NCBI RefSeq assembly: GCF_964204645.1
Contig: NC_134035.1
Span: 7,004,501-7,068,500 of the forward strand
Source: Tubulanus polymorphus
Lineage: Eukaryota > Nemertea > Palaeonemertea > Tubulaniformes > Tubulanidae
DNA: 64,000 bases
Direction of reading: 5' to 3'
Notes under the pieces: model-generated
The model's database searches: none
What the model was told of the DNA's origin: nothing
What the model saw: only the letters and a program-made list of their open reading frames with translations
In this document: in pieces, positions 10,887 through 21,720 of the stretch
Numbering within the stretch: the first letter of the stretch is position 1
Layout of the letters: the number at the start of each line of letters is the position of its first letter
Position numbers and translations under genes: made by a program

Positions 10887-12005
10887 ATGTCGGATGTTGA
10901 GAATGATGTGTGTGAGCCCTTGGCATTATCTAGGCCTATGTCACCAACGGCCGGAGCTGCACATCATGACCTCCTGGTTAGTGGGGAGGGTAACCTCTCG
11001 TTAAAACCAAAACGTGGCCGTCCAACGAAGACAAAAGCCGAAAATTTGAAAACATCTGAGGATTCCATCCTCCAGCGACTGACTGAAGTGATGGAGAGGG
11101 TCGTGACGAGAGATGCACCCACCACGAAAATGCACAATATTCCGGCACCCAAACCCTATACCATGGGACACAATTTCCGCGTTTGGCTCGAAAGGTTTGA
11201 CGCGTTCGCTGACCTGGCCCAGATTAGTTCTCGCATCAACGGGGGCGAACAGCGTAAATCACACCTGATGATGCAACTTGACCATGAGGCATACCAGGCT
11301 GTCTCGAACCTACGTCTCGACTCGAGCCTGTCGTATGATGATTTCTGTCGGCGGCTATCATCCCGTTTCCAACAAACAAAGACTGTGGATGACTTTAAGA
11401 TGTTGTTGAAAGGGAGGGACCAAAAGACAACTGAATCTGTGGAACGCTATTCCGACGAGTTAGCAGAGCTGGCAAGGAACGCATACCCTGGCATTGCCTT
11501 CGAGCTGCAGGATGAATTGGCCAAAGACCAATTCCTTAAAGGTAATAGCCTACCCGTCTCAGCGAAGCAGTCAATGTATGCGGCCCAGCCAAGTTCGTTG
11601 GCTGCAGCAGTCGCTCAAGCACGGACTCTGGAAACAGCGAGACGGTTGACTGAGGGCACGACTCATAAACAAAAAGTATCCGTTAACCAGACCCAGCTCG
11701 ACTCGACTAGCTCAGCCATAACCAAACAACTCGACGAATTGAAGTCGATGATGGGAACGCTGATGACTCGAGTAGGCCATTTGGAAGCAGTTGTCTCTGG
11801 TAATGGCAATCGTCGACCACCCGCCGATGACAAATGTTGGCGTTGCAGGGATGCAGACCACCCCAAAAACTTGTGCCCACAAGTTAAATGCTATAATTGC
11901 GGGGGGAGTGGTCACTATTCAAGTAACTGCCACCTACCTAAGGGAAACCAGGGAAACGAGAAGCGGGGTTTTCAGGGGGGCAGTGGAAACCCCATCAGGA
12001 AATAG
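10887..12005 (+). CDS. gag: gypsy 1 Gag
   Basis: A 372-residue open frame. The N-terminus is acidic, followed by a KPKRGRPTKTKAE basic stretch resembling an AT-hook (residues about 40-52). A helical capsid-type region lies around residues 95-250 (FRVWLERFDAF, then SRFQQTKTVDDFKMLL, typical of retrotransposon Gag). Two CCHC zinc knuckles are at about residues 316-348 (CWRCRDADHPKNLC and CYNCGGSGHYSSNC). The protein would package element RNA into cytoplasmic particles. The frame is intact. The pol frame begins 51 bp after its stop. Confidence 0.9.
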   Translation: MSDVENDVCEPLALSRPMSPTAGAAHHDLLVSGEGNLSLKPKRGRPTKTKAENLKTSEDSILQRLTEVMERVVTRDAPTTKMHNIPAPKPYTMGHNFRVWLERFDAFADLAQISSRINGGEQRKSHLMMQLDHEAYQAVSNLRLDSSLSYDDFCRRLSSRFQQTKTVDDFKMLLKGRDQKTTESVERYSDELAELARNAYPGIAFELQDELAKDQFLKGNSLPVSAKQSMYAAQPSSLAAAVAQARTLETARRLTEGTTHKQKVSVNQTQLDSTSSAITKQLDELKSMMGTLMTRVGHLEAVVSGNGNRRPPADDKCWRCRDADHPKNLCPQVKCYNCGGSGHYSSNCHLPKGNQGNEKRGFQGGSGNPIRK

Positions 12006-12055
12006 TCCCCCCTGTACCGCTGTATATACCCCCCGCAAGACGTAGGAAAAATCGG

Positions 12056-15000
12056 ATGAATACGGCAAATGGTCTAACGTGCGATGCAAGTAGAGATGCA
12101 CCTATTGATGGTTACCATCATACTAGCCCCACCACCGTGAGACCATCAAACCATATTCAAATGATATCGAGACCATCAAACCATATTCAAACGACACCTC
12201 AAGATGGATATGTGGTTGCTGGCCCGGCATGTGATTCTAGTGGAGATACACCTACTGATGGTCCGCATCCTACTAGAACCATCACTGTTAGACCACCACA
12301 ACATACCCAAAGTATAGAAGAAAATCGACGTGACCCTTCGGAGAACAGTGAGGCTCCCAGTCCGGCTACGGAAAACACTTGTCACAAGTTGCGCGACACC
12401 AAGGTTCAAACAACAGGGACAGAACCAGCCCAGACGAGCTTAGTTACAAACATCGGAACAGTGAGGTTCCACGCCTCGGGCCTTTTCTGTGATGCCGTAG
12501 TAAATGACCATTCGAAAGCGGTGGTACTCCTGGACACTGGTGCCTCCTGCACAATCATTAGAGGTTCGGTATGGGACTCTAGCAGCCCGACTGGTGAAGC
12601 CGCTGCACTGAGGCCAATCGAAGGAATCGTGACAACGGCTACCGGTCAGCCAATGGAGTTACGTGGATTAGCTGATGTATGTCTGAGAGTTGGAACTGAA
12701 GAATTTCATGTCCCCATGATCGTCAGTGAGGATTTGGCACAAGACTGCTTGCTTGGAAGTGATTTCTTCGAGAAATATGGCTGCAACATAGATTACCGTA
12801 ACAAAGTGCTCCGCTTCGGAAGCCTCAGCGAGGTGCCTGTCCGCCAGAGCCCCAAACGCGCGAGCGCTTGCAGGGTGTTCATCAGTAAGAGCCAAATCAT
12901 TCCAGCTGGATCCGAGGTGGTGGTAAATGGATACATGAAACGGAGTTATGCTCATAATAATTCGACCTCAGGGATGATCAGCAGCTGTGGACGGAATAAT
13001 TTTTGCACTGGGAAAACACTGGTGGTACCGGAGGCAAACCAGATACCGGTTCGGCTGGCTAACTTCTCGGATGAGGCTTGTAGAGTCGACAGGGGCCAGA
13101 CTATTGGTCTATTCTGCCCCCTACAGTCAGTTGACATCATGACTGTCGACGACCATGCTCAAAACCCGTCAACTCCAAAAATCCAGCTGCAGGGTGGTGA
13201 CAATACTGAATTCAAGGACCTCTTGAGAGAATTGAAAATCGACCAGCTTGAAATCCCCACTGACATGAAAACACAGCTTGTTGACATCATACGGGAGCTA
13301 AAGTCAGTATTCTCGATGGGAGACTTTGACATTGGTCGAACAGATTCGCTTGAATTCGAGATTGACACCGGTGACCACCCACCGATAAAACAACATCCCC
13401 GTCGGCTACCCCCCGGTAGGAGAGCTTTTGTTGAGGGGACGACCAAGGAGCTTTTAGAACACGACTTGATCCGGCCATCCACCAGCCCGTGGTCAAGCCC
13501 AATAGTTCTAGCGAAAAAGGCCGATGGTTCCCTGCGTCTATGCTGCGATTACCGCCGACTCAATGACGCAACAGTCAAAGACGCTCACCCATTAGGTCGA
13601 ATAGACAGTACCCTAGAGGCTTTATCGGGCGCAACCTGGTTCTCGTCCCTCGATTTAACTAGCGGATACTGGCAGGTCCCAATAAAGGAATCAGACAAAC
13701 ATAAGACCGCATTCACGACTGAAAACCATCTATTTGAGTGGAATGTCATGCCGTTTGGAGTCTGTAATGCCCCGGCGTCATTCAGCAGACTGATGGCAAT
13801 GGTACTGGATGATGTTGCATGGAAAACATGCCTTATCTACCTGGATGATGTAGTGGTGTTTAGTCATGATCTACCAACCCATCTGACGCGATTACAAGAG
13901 GTATTTCGTTGCTTTCAGAAAGCCGGTCTCAAGCTAAAACCGAGGAAGTGCTCGCTTTTCCAGCGGCGCCTCAAGTTTTTGGGGCATGTAGTAAGCGAGG
14001 CCGGTGTCGAAACCGACGGTGCCAAATGCGATAGAGTCAGGGATTGGCCGACCCCAACGTCAGTTACCGAACTGCGTAGTTTCCTTGGTCTTGTGACATA
14101 TTACTCGCAATTCATCAAGGATTTCGCCGACTTGACAGCCCCGCTACACCGCCTTACGAGGAATGAACCATTCGTCTGGACATTCAAGCAACAACTAGCG
14201 TTTGACGAACTGAAAGAAAAGCTGACCAGCTCCCCTATCCTGGCATTCCCAGATTTCTCGGAGGGTGCTGGAGAGTTCATTTTGGACTGTGACGCCTCTA
14301 ACTGGGCTATCGGAGGGGTGCTGTCACAACTACAACACGATGGTTCTGAGAGAGTGATCGAGTACAGTAGCCGCACGCTGAAAGGTGGAGAGGAGAACTA
14401 TTGTGCCACCAGGCGCGAAATGTTGGCCTTGGTTGACATGATTGATCACTTCCGCCACCATTTACTAGGCAGGAAATTCAAAGTTCGCACAGACCACGCA
14501 GCACTCAAGTGGCTACAAACCTTCAAAAACCCTGAGGGCCAAGTGGCTCAGTGGCTTGAACGCCTGTCGGAATATGATTTCGTGATCGAACATCGAGCTG
14601 GAAGCAAACATTTGAACGCAGACGCCCTGTCTCGCATCCCTAAGAAACAGAGGAAACATGGGGACTGCCCAACTTTTGGTGACACTGGTCCATCTATATA
14701 CCAGGTGACTGCAAAACATCAGGGCGATTTGACAGCGCACTCCACTGGCTTGTCCAGGAACAAAATAATCGAGGCGCAAGTAAATGACCCCGAAATATCA
14801 GAAATTAGGGAGTTCTTGGCCGGAGATGGGGTCAAGGACAAGAAACGGCTACAACGGTGTGGTAGAACAGCGAGGAGCCTCTATAGTCTGGTTGAGCGTC
14901 TAGAGCTTTTAGATGGCATTCTTGCGCTTAAACCACTTCCGGGGGCTACCTCAACGAGACACCGAGTGGTACTACCCATTTCACTGACTGATGGAACCAT

Positions 15001-15067
15001 AGGAGTCATGAGACGAGAAGATACACAATATCCGTGTAAGAAGATAACAAGAGAAATCCCACAATAA
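12056..15067 (+). pseudogene. pol: gypsy 1 Pol, protease-RT-RNase H part, cut by the Penelope insertion
   Basis: An open frame of 1003 codons. Domains in order: unstructured Pro/Thr-rich start; aspartic protease with LLDTGAS near residue 158; reverse transcriptase with LTSGYWQVP and active-site YLDDVVVFS (YLDD near residue 595); RNase H beginning DCDASNWAIGG near residue 742; the chromovirus/gypsy-type LNADALSRIP tail near residue 855; then the start of the integrase region. From about residue 985 the frame runs into the Penelope-like element and ends 58 bp inside it. Everything upstream of the junction looks intact. The integrase zinc-binding domain is split and continues at 16807. Confidence 0.9.
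14998..15009 (+). repeat. 12-bp target duplication of the Penelope-like insertion (left copy)
   Basis: The sequence cataggagtcat occurs here at the end of gypsy homology and again at 16807-16818, where gypsy homology resumes. It therefore brackets the insertion. Confidence 0.85.
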
Positions 15068-15110
15068 GTTCAGCCAAAACGAGAAACTTGAATAGAAGAG
15101 TTATATATAT

Positions 15111-16376
15111 TTGCGCAACGTTTCGGCTAAAGACATTATTCCTGGTAACGATAGATTCATTTCGTTTGATGCTAGTTCTCTTTTTACCAATGTTCCTCTT
15201 AGGCCTACCCTTGATTTTCTTAAACGGAAACTTCCTTCGTTGGATTTCAATTTTGACATTCCTACTGATTGTATTATCGAATTAATTGAACTTTGCACCC
15301 AGAACTCCTTTTTTAGTTTCAACAATTCTTATTTCGAACAGGTTTTTGGCATGGCTATGGGGAACCCGCTTAGTCCCATTCTAGCAAATCTTTTCCTGGA
15401 ACACGTTGAAACCGAATTACTACCCCTTTACACAGATACTCTCCCTAAACTTTGGTTACGATACGTTGATGATATTCTTGCCCTTATACCTTTTGACTTT
15501 GATATTGATCAATTTCTCACATTTATTAACTCTTTTTATCCCTCCTTGAACTTCACATTTGAATTGGAAGTTGATGGGAAAATCCCTTTCCTTGATGTTT
15601 GTATACACAATTGTTTGTCTTGTCTAAAATTCTCGGTTTATAGGAAACCTACCCACTCTGGAACATACCTACATTATTTCTCCTTCACCGCTCATAACAT
15701 TAAACTTAGTGTTGCCCAAAGCTTATTCCTTCGCGCATTAAGGATTTGTGACCCCCTTTTCTTGGATGATGAACTAACCCAGATCAAGACCTCTCTTAAT
15801 AAATTAGCTTACCCCGACGACATTTTGAATAAAGCTCTCTTGAGAGCCCGTCGTTCACATTTCAGTCACTCTCAAGGGACCCGCGCGCGTAAACAGCCTA
15901 TTATTGTACCTTTTGTACCTTTTCTGGAAAAATCTAAAACTCCCCTCCATCTCTTAAACAAACAACTCATTTTTACTTATAACAACAAACTTAGTCGTAA
16001 TCTTACTCATAACTCCCCCAAAATTGAACCCCTGAACATTGGTGTATATAAAATTCCTTGTAAAGTTTGTAACAAAATATATATCGGCGAAACCGGACGC
16101 GATTTACACAAGCGCATTCGTGAACATAAGAATGATGTAAAGAATTTTAAGCCTGAAAGCGGTGTTGCTAATCACGTATACGAAACCAGCCACAATTTTG
16201 ATTTTGAAAATGCCTCCATAATTTTCCCCTGTTCAGAAAAGATTAAACGACACATTATGGAATCGGCCCTGATTATTGAAAACTTGAAAAATTGTGTTAA
16301 TTTGAATAACGGTTTTTCCCCCCACAACATTTTGATCTCCAAATTTCTCGCTTCTCTTGTACCCCCGTTATACTAA
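15111..16376 (+). CDS. Penelope-like RT with GIY-YIG endonuclease (N-terminally truncated)
   Basis: 421 codons are open. Residues about 15-200 are reverse transcriptase of the Penelope type: SFDASSLFTNVPL (motif A region), GMAMGNPLSPILANLFLE, and the active site LRYVDDILAL at about residues 120-129. Residues about 310-345 form a GIY-YIG nuclease (GVYKIPCK, then KIYIGETGRDLHKRIREH), with the conserved Arg and a later Glu-containing helix (MESALI). The missing N-terminal part of the RT means the copy is probably not autonomous. The start codon used by the open frame lies in the inverted terminal repeat and is unlikely to be the natural start. Confidence 0.88.
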   Translation: MRNVSAKDIIPGNDRFISFDASSLFTNVPLRPTLDFLKRKLPSLDFNFDIPTDCIIELIELCTQNSFFSFNNSYFEQVFGMAMGNPLSPILANLFLEHVETELLPLYTDTLPKLWLRYVDDILALIPFDFDIDQFLTFINSFYPSLNFTFELEVDGKIPFLDVCIHNCLSCLKFSVYRKPTHSGTYLHYFSFTAHNIKLSVAQSLFLRALRICDPLFLDDELTQIKTSLNKLAYPDDILNKALLRARRSHFSHSQGTRARKQPIIVPFVPFLEKSKTPLHLLNKQLIFTYNNKLSRNLTHNSPKIEPLNIGVYKIPCKVCNKIYIGETGRDLHKRIREHKNDVKNFKPESGVANHVYETSHNFDFENASIIFPCSEKIKRHIMESALIIENLKNCVNLNNGFSPHNILISKFLASLVPPLY

Positions 16377-16702
16377 TTCCCTCCATTGTTTTGCCTTTAT
16401 CATACGTAGTTTGCTTGTTTCCACTCACTCACTGATTATCGCCTTTCATGTTCCTTCTCTTTGTTTTATTTGATTACCCCTTAGCTTGTCCTCCCGTTTT
16501 AATCACTTTAGCTTGTGTCTTTGTTTATTAATTACTTTAATCTACATTGCCCCTAGTTTGCCTTGCTTACTTTAGCATTGTTTTCTAGTTGTTATGTCAT
16601 TACTTTAATCTATTCCCCTTTCAATATTTTAATCACTCACTCTGCTTCTATTGTTTTGGTCTTGTATAAATATCTTGTAATATTCTCCTGTACTCAGTAC
16701 GC

Positions 16703-16740
16703 CTGATGATGGCTAATAGTCTTTAGCCGAAACGTTGCGC
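16703..16740 (+). ncRNA. hammerhead ribozyme core in the Penelope-like terminus
   Basis: CTGATGA at 16703-16709 is followed by a 6-bp hairpin (ggctaa 16711-16716 with ttagcc 16723-16728) and then GAAA at 16729-16732. This is the conserved hammerhead layout of uridine-turn, stem II and GAAA. Penelope-like elements are known to carry such ribozymes in their terminal repeats. The remaining stems and cleavage site were not folded rigorously. Confidence 0.75.
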
Positions 16741-16806
16741 AAATATATATAACTCTTCTATTCAAGTTTCTCGTTTTGGCTGAACTTATTGTGGGATTTC
16801 TCTTGT

Positions 16807-17693
16807 CATAGGAGTCATACATCAGGGATTTCCCGGGAAACATCTCAGTACCAAAAAGACAGAGTGCAAAATTTAAGGAAAGATTCTGGGTATTAGGCCT
16901 CTCAGCTAGGGTCAGGGATTTTGTTCGGGGCTGCAAAACTTGCCAAGAGTGCAAGTCCCCGTCCAAACTACCAAAAGCCCCAATGATGTCTACACCGGTA
17001 GGGCGACGCTTCCAGCGTGTACATATAGACATCGTGGGCCCATTACCGAGAACCCGCCGCGGCAATGTCTACATTCTTGTGGCTCAAGATGCATTCACTA
17101 AGTGGCCCGAAGCATGGCCAATTCGCACGGAAAAGGCCTCCGTGGTGGCACGTGCCCTTGTGAACGAGTGGGTCACCCGTTACGGCTGCCCTGAATCCAT
17201 CCATTCGGTCAAAGGCACGAACTTCGAGTCGAAAGTTTTCATGGAGATGTGTAGGATCTTGGCTATTGAAAAGACCAGAACCACTGCCTACCATCCTATG
17301 GGCAATGGGCAGGTGGAAAATTTCAATAAGTCCCTGAAGGCCATGCTGACTACAGCCGTCAATGAGTGTGGAACAAACTGGGACGAGGAACTACCAGCGT
17401 GTTTGATGGCATTTCGTTCAAGCGTCCAGCACTCCACTCTTGAAACGCCGTTCTACTTGATGTACGCCGAGGAAATGTCACTACCAATCGACATCAGCGT
17501 AGGCTTGCCCGAGGACCACCAACCAAGGACTAAGTATGGCATGGACCTCTCTGACCGCCTCACTAAGTCACACAACATTGTTCGTGATCGACTAGTGATG
17601 GCACAAAGGCGTCAGAAAATGGACTATGACCGTTTCGCAAAACGCGGGGGTTACAAGGTCGGGGATCGCGTGTGGCTGATGGCCATTTCTTGA
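16807..17693 (+). pseudogene. pol: gypsy 1 integrase, second part
   Basis: Gypsy homology resumes with the histidine side of the HHCC zinc domain. A frame change near 16850 leads to CKTCQECK (Cys pair) and into the catalytic core: HIDIVGPL (first Asp) and NGQVENFN (Glu). The middle acidic site reads IHSVKGTNFES, where related integrases have Asp at the Val position, so this copy lacks a catalytic residue. The frame ends at 17693 by a frameshift. The rest of the C-terminal domain is in the next frame at 17672. Confidence 0.88.
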
Positions 17694-18406
17694 AGAAGGA
17701 CGAGGCATCTAAGTTCCACCGGAAATGGAAAGGGCCTTACGTCGTGACCGAGAGACTATCGGAGGTGAATTACAGGGTTGTCCTGGAACCAGGCGCCGAT
17801 CCGAGGGCGGTGAAGAGAAAGCGGGTTGTGCACTTCAATGATATGAAACCGTGCTTCCTGTCTAGTGAGACCGTGACCATAGGTAATAAAAAACCTAGAC
17901 AGGAACCGGTTAAAACGACCGATCCCGAGGAGCAACCAACCCTCAATGACGACGAGGGGGAGGAAGATGAAGACTGTGTCTGGACACGGTCACACCCCGA
18001 GACAACGGCAGTTATTCAAGAACCTCTTGTAACAAACCCTACCCAAAACCATCGCGAGCCTCCTACTCAAAACCGCTCCAAGCCTGGGCCTTTGAACATT
18101 ACAAACACTGAGGGGCACAGAAGACTCAGGCCCAGAGTAGGGATCAGGCGCCCTAGTCGGTTCGTAAACTCATGTACAGTCAATAACGATGATTCGCTAG
18201 CCAACCAAAATAGGGCCTCAGACCCTTTGGTGGATCCAAACACACTTATAGGACCTCCAGTCGCCTCGGACAAGATTGAGCAGAACAACATTTTTGATAT
18301 AGAACTGATCCAAAATTGCCAGAAATGTCGCGAAGTTCGGTCCCGGATTAACATGAGGAAAGGCTACTGGTTAGAAATGGGCCGGTACCTTAAATCAAAG
18401 GGTTAA
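17672..18406 (+). pseudogene. gypsy 1 integrase C-terminus with acidic, proline-rich extension
   Basis: The reading continues the integrase after a one-base shift: KFHRKWKGPYVVTERLSEVN is the GPY/F-type module that follows the catalytic core in gypsy integrases. After about 80 residues the sequence becomes low-complexity and acidic (EEDEDCVW), then Pro/Asn/Arg-rich. It ends in a short conserved-looking CQKCREVRSRINMRKGYW segment. No chromodomain was recognised. The tail length of about 160 residues is unusual. Confidence 0.75.
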
Positions 18407-18652
18407 ATCCTATATATATATTTAGTACCCTTGTATATAACCCTGTATATATATTTACTTAGTTTTAGTAGACAGTTTATTATCATTTGTAACTGGTGGT
18501 GACTAGGATTTCAGACCCCTTGCACCTCCTGACGGTATGCTTGGGACCACCCACATTGCATGATTCGGGTGGTATCTGAATGAACGGAATCTCCGCCATT
18601 TAGTCTTGTCGTTGCAGCCAACTCATGTTTTGAACTATTTATCGTTTCTTGC

Positions 18653-19488
18653 ATGGACTGTATCGAGTTAGACCAGTTATCTAGCCTCCACGAGGCGACA
18701 CAGACCCTTAAACGGCAGGTCTCGAAAGAAGTCTGTTCCACCCTTCACAGACAGGACAAGACCCTCAGCGAATTGAGAGCCAAGATGGGCAGACTTTATA
18801 ACTCTGCCGTAGAACAGTCGTTTGTGGAGGATCCTGGTCGCATAGTAACCGGTGCGGTAGTAACCGGTCTCAAGACGACAAAGACCCGACGTTTTCGGCC
18901 GAAGATGAGCCCACAGCTGCATTTGAGTACATCAGCCAGGAACTAGTGAACGCCCTGGCCGAATGTGGTGGTGACTCCTCGTACATCTGGTCGAAACTTG
19001 GAGACTTGAAACAAAGGGCAGTTGAGGACTTACCAATCGTGTTGCTGGGAGACTCGATGTTTACGGGGCTAAAGGCCAGCGGCGGTTTGATTACAATTTG
19101 CCACCCTGGTAAACGACTCGGTGATTTGTTGGAGTACCTCCCACATGTATCCTTTAGGGCAAGAGCGATTGTGGTCACGCATGGTATGAACCATGCCGGC
19201 GATTATGGCAGGACGACAGAGGAGTTGGCGGAAGTTTTGGCGCTACTCAAGGGCAAGCACCCTTCTGTTCCCCTTTTCCACCTACAGACCCCTGTCCCTC
19301 CTTGCTGGCGTGGTGACCACAATCGGGTAAACAACATCAACCGGGTTAACGTCTTCGCCCTCCGTGCCGGGTTCCAACAGGCCGACCATCCAGATATCCC
19401 GGATTCTGATTTTGTGGGGATCCACTACAAAAAGTCGGCCATGCACTATGTCTGTCGGGAAATAATCCGTGTGGTAGATCGCGCCTGA
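18653..19488 (+). pseudogene. extra gypsy 1 ORF: coiled N-terminus plus SGNH-hydrolase-like domain
   Basis: The frame opens at 18653, shifts once near 18868, and continues to 19488, giving roughly 278 residues. The N-terminal part is helical and charged (LKRQVSKEV, LSELRAKMG). The C-terminal part (intact from 18946, 180 residues) has block I VLLGDSMFTGL (candidate Ser), VVTHGMNHAG (candidate oxyanion Asn in the GxND position) and DFVGIHYKKSA near the end (candidate Asp and His). This is the SGNH/GDSL pattern. The ORF lies between integrase and the 3' LTR on the same strand, the place of accessory or env-like genes. Function is unknown. A capsid-, RNA- or lipid-related esterase role is speculation. 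Confidence 0.7.
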
Positions 19489-20003
19489 ATGTGTTTCCTT
19501 CGGTACCTAACGATGGTTCACCTGGAGTCGCTTATTCTTTGTAATGTTAGTGACAAAAAGCCATTCAGTCCAAATACTACCACACGTGACCCCCCAGATG
19601 TAGTACACCCCATTGCGAACAGTTTCTTTCCGTTTTCTTTTGATTGTATTTTTCAGCTTCCCAGGACGAGGAACAGTGGCAGAGGGGCAAGCCAAGTGCA
19701 GTGTCCATTGGCCGTATCTACCTTTTGATGGTATAGATATTTTTGGTTAGACACTACGCTTAGGTGCGCCCCGAAAACAAACCACAAACCATTAGTGGAG
19801 ATCGAAAGCTGCATGTATTATCATCACTGAGATGCAACCCTAATGCGAAACAACGACTACGCCATGTTAGATGTCTACTGTATCCAGAGCCGAGAAGTTT
19901 GGAGCTTAATATACTATAATAAGGACTATAATTTAATTTGTGTAGATATTTTGACTATATATTCCTGTTCAAATAGGAGTTTGAACAAGTTGAAGGGGGG
20001 TGG

Positions 20004-20197
20004 TGTGATGGAATATGTCCATCAGTCGTTTTCTATGTTGTAACTGGAGGGTGCTGCCCTCTCTCTCTCGAAAATACAGAACAATAGGTGATTGTGTTAA
20101 TATCTTTTGTCCGCCTTTTTACTGGTTTTTGGGCTCTCAGAGTCGATATTTGGAGGAAACTTCTACTGTGGAACAGGCAGAATAGGACCTCGTTACA
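20004..20197 (+). repeat. 3' LTR of gypsy element 1
   Basis: A 194-bp copy of the LTR, preceded by a purine-rich tract and followed by gctt, which repeats the four bases before the 5' LTR. Confidence 0.92.
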
Positions 20198-20609
20198 GCT
20201 TTATCGGGAAAACTTATGAGATCATAAATTAAGATGAGAAGCAGCACTTAATTCGTCGGGAATTTAGCCCGGAGGATCCATATTACTTATATAGGTAAAG
20301 TTAAGCGGTTGCGAAGCCGGTCGTTGTAGAATACGTTCCTTAATTTCTTTGATATGCAAGTCGGTATTGTCTCTTGTGAATTACAATTCGATCGATTGGG
20401 TTGAAATGAGGCCTACGTAGTATGTGCTCGATCCTCCTCGGCTTAACAATACAGTCATAGCCTAAGAGTGACAGCACAGTGCACACGAAACAGCATAGCA
20501 GTGAAGTAGGCCTACACTATACAGCAGTATATACACTGCTTATCTCGCTTGTTAAGACATCCCCCCTCAGCAGGGATTCGAACCTAATGGCATGGCATCT
20601 ACAATGGCA
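20198..20609. other. no gene recognised; tRNA-like B-box text on the minus strand
   Basis: Flank of gypsy 1. Near 20568-20590 the minus strand reads ggttcgaatccctgctg, which resembles a tRNA/SINE B box. No A box or cloverleaf was found, so this is only a hint of a SINE fragment spliced into the helicase remnant. Confidence 0.3.
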
Positions 20610-21669
20610 TGCTCTCAACGCCGAAACTCTGAACTCGTTGCGTTGCAAATATGCGAATCTTAAGTTGATAATAATTGATGAAATTAGTATGGTAGGCCAT
20701 AGACTGCTTCTATTGGTACACAAACGTCTACACTATAACTGGTCTTTCACAGCCATTCGGTGGTATATCTATATTATGTGTAGGAGATCTATTTCAGTTA
20801 AAACCTGTGATGGATTGCTTCATGTTTGAAGATATCCCAAATGCATACGGGCCACTAGCTACTAATCTGTGGAAAGATAATTTCCACCTCTTTGAACTGA
20901 CTGAAATAGTACGACAAAAGGAAAATGCAGTGTTTGTACAGCTTTTGAATAGATTACGCACAAGTAGCCACACTGATGATGACTTAGCACTATTAAAAAC
21001 AGAACATTAGTGAATCATCTTCTGCTCATGTTCATCACCAATGCTAACGTAGACCAGCACGACATGTTAGTTCATGAAAATTGTATGTCGCCTAAGTTTA
21101 CAATAACTGCTCGTGATCATGTGATTGCAAATGTCTCCAACGATTCGGCATCAAATATTCTTCACCAAATCCCAGACGATGTAAAAAGAACAATGCAGTT
21201 GGAAAATAATTTGAAATTAGCCATAGGCCTGTATTATGAAATTACAGCTAATTTGGACACTGATGATGGTCTAACCAATGGTACGATTACCAATGGTAAT
21301 GGGGGTGTTTTGAAATTGATTAATTTATCAACTAATTCAAACCAAAATATGGCTGTAGGGATTGTCTGGTTACATCTTCCCCCTGGAATCGGCCAAGAAT
21401 TGCGAAATTCTATTAGACATCTATATACCGCAAGGATATCTAAAGACTGGACACCAATTGCACCAGTTAAAAGACAGTTTCAAGTTGGAAGAAGCAAAAG
21501 TGCTAGAGTTGAGAGAATTCAGTTTCCACTTCGACCAGCAGCAGCTAAAACTGTTCACCGAGCTCAAGGTTGTACTGTAGATGAAGTTGTCATTAACTTA
21601 TCTGGAAGTGTAGATACCTATATATACTATGTTGCACTAAGTCGAGGAAAACTTAGGAAAAAGGTATAA
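20610..21669 (+). pseudogene. PIF1-type DNA helicase remnant (C-terminal half)
   Basis: Reading in three segments with frameshifts near 20765 and 21010. First comes the Walker B region LKLIIIDEISMVG (about 20655-20695). Next is a block ending in the helicase-typical ELTEIVRQKENAVFVQLLNRLR. The last is a 219-codon block with RPAAAKTVHRAQGCTVDEVV and YVALSR, the C-terminal motifs of PIF1/RecD-like helicases. The Walker A part is missing or lost upstream. PIF1 helicases of this kind occur in Helitron-type transposons and as free genes. No Rep domain was seen here, so the parent element is open. A 50-bp sequence shared with 49942-49992 starts right after YVALSR. Confidence 0.75.
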
Positions 21670-21670
21670 G

Positions 21671-21720
21671 CTCATCCGATTATAAAAAGCTTACCACCAA
21701 CGATTAGGTAACTAACTAGG
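21671..21720 (+). repeat. 50-bp sequence shared with 49942-49992
   Basis: The text ataagc, then catccgattataaaaagc, then ttaccaccaacgattaggt, then aactaacta is found here and inside the TTAA transposon, same orientation, with about one mismatch. Here it directly follows the helicase remnant. It may be an element terminus or a short dispersed repeat. Confidence 0.6.

Larger units (their letters stand above)
15010..16806 (+). mobile_element. Penelope-like element inserted in gypsy 1 pol
   Basis: A 1.8-kb element with a truncated but open RT plus GIY-YIG ORF, about 90-bp inverted ends (15040-15132 versus 16714-16805) and a 12-bp target duplication. The right end contains a hammerhead-ribozyme core, as known for Penelope-like terminal repeats. 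Inverted termini with a ribozyme-containing end are characteristic of this order. The RT N-terminus is missing, so it is a 5'-truncated copy with an inverted leader. It is younger than the gypsy copy it disrupts. Confidence 0.9.
10449..20197 (+). mobile_element. Ty3/gypsy retrotransposon 1 with extra SGNH-type ORF, interrupted by a Penelope-like element
   Basis: Order: 5' LTR, primer-binding site, gag (10887-12005), protease-RT-RNase H (12056 on), integrase, an acidic proline-rich C-terminal extension, a separate SGNH-hydrolase-like ORF (about 18653-19488), a purine tract (tgaaggggggtgg at 19991-20003) and the 3' LTR. Length is 9749 bp, of which about 1.8 kb is the Penelope-like insertion at 15010-16806. 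Near-identical LTRs say the insertion is fairly recent, yet pol has frameshifts and the second integrase aspartate is changed. Confidence 0.92.
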
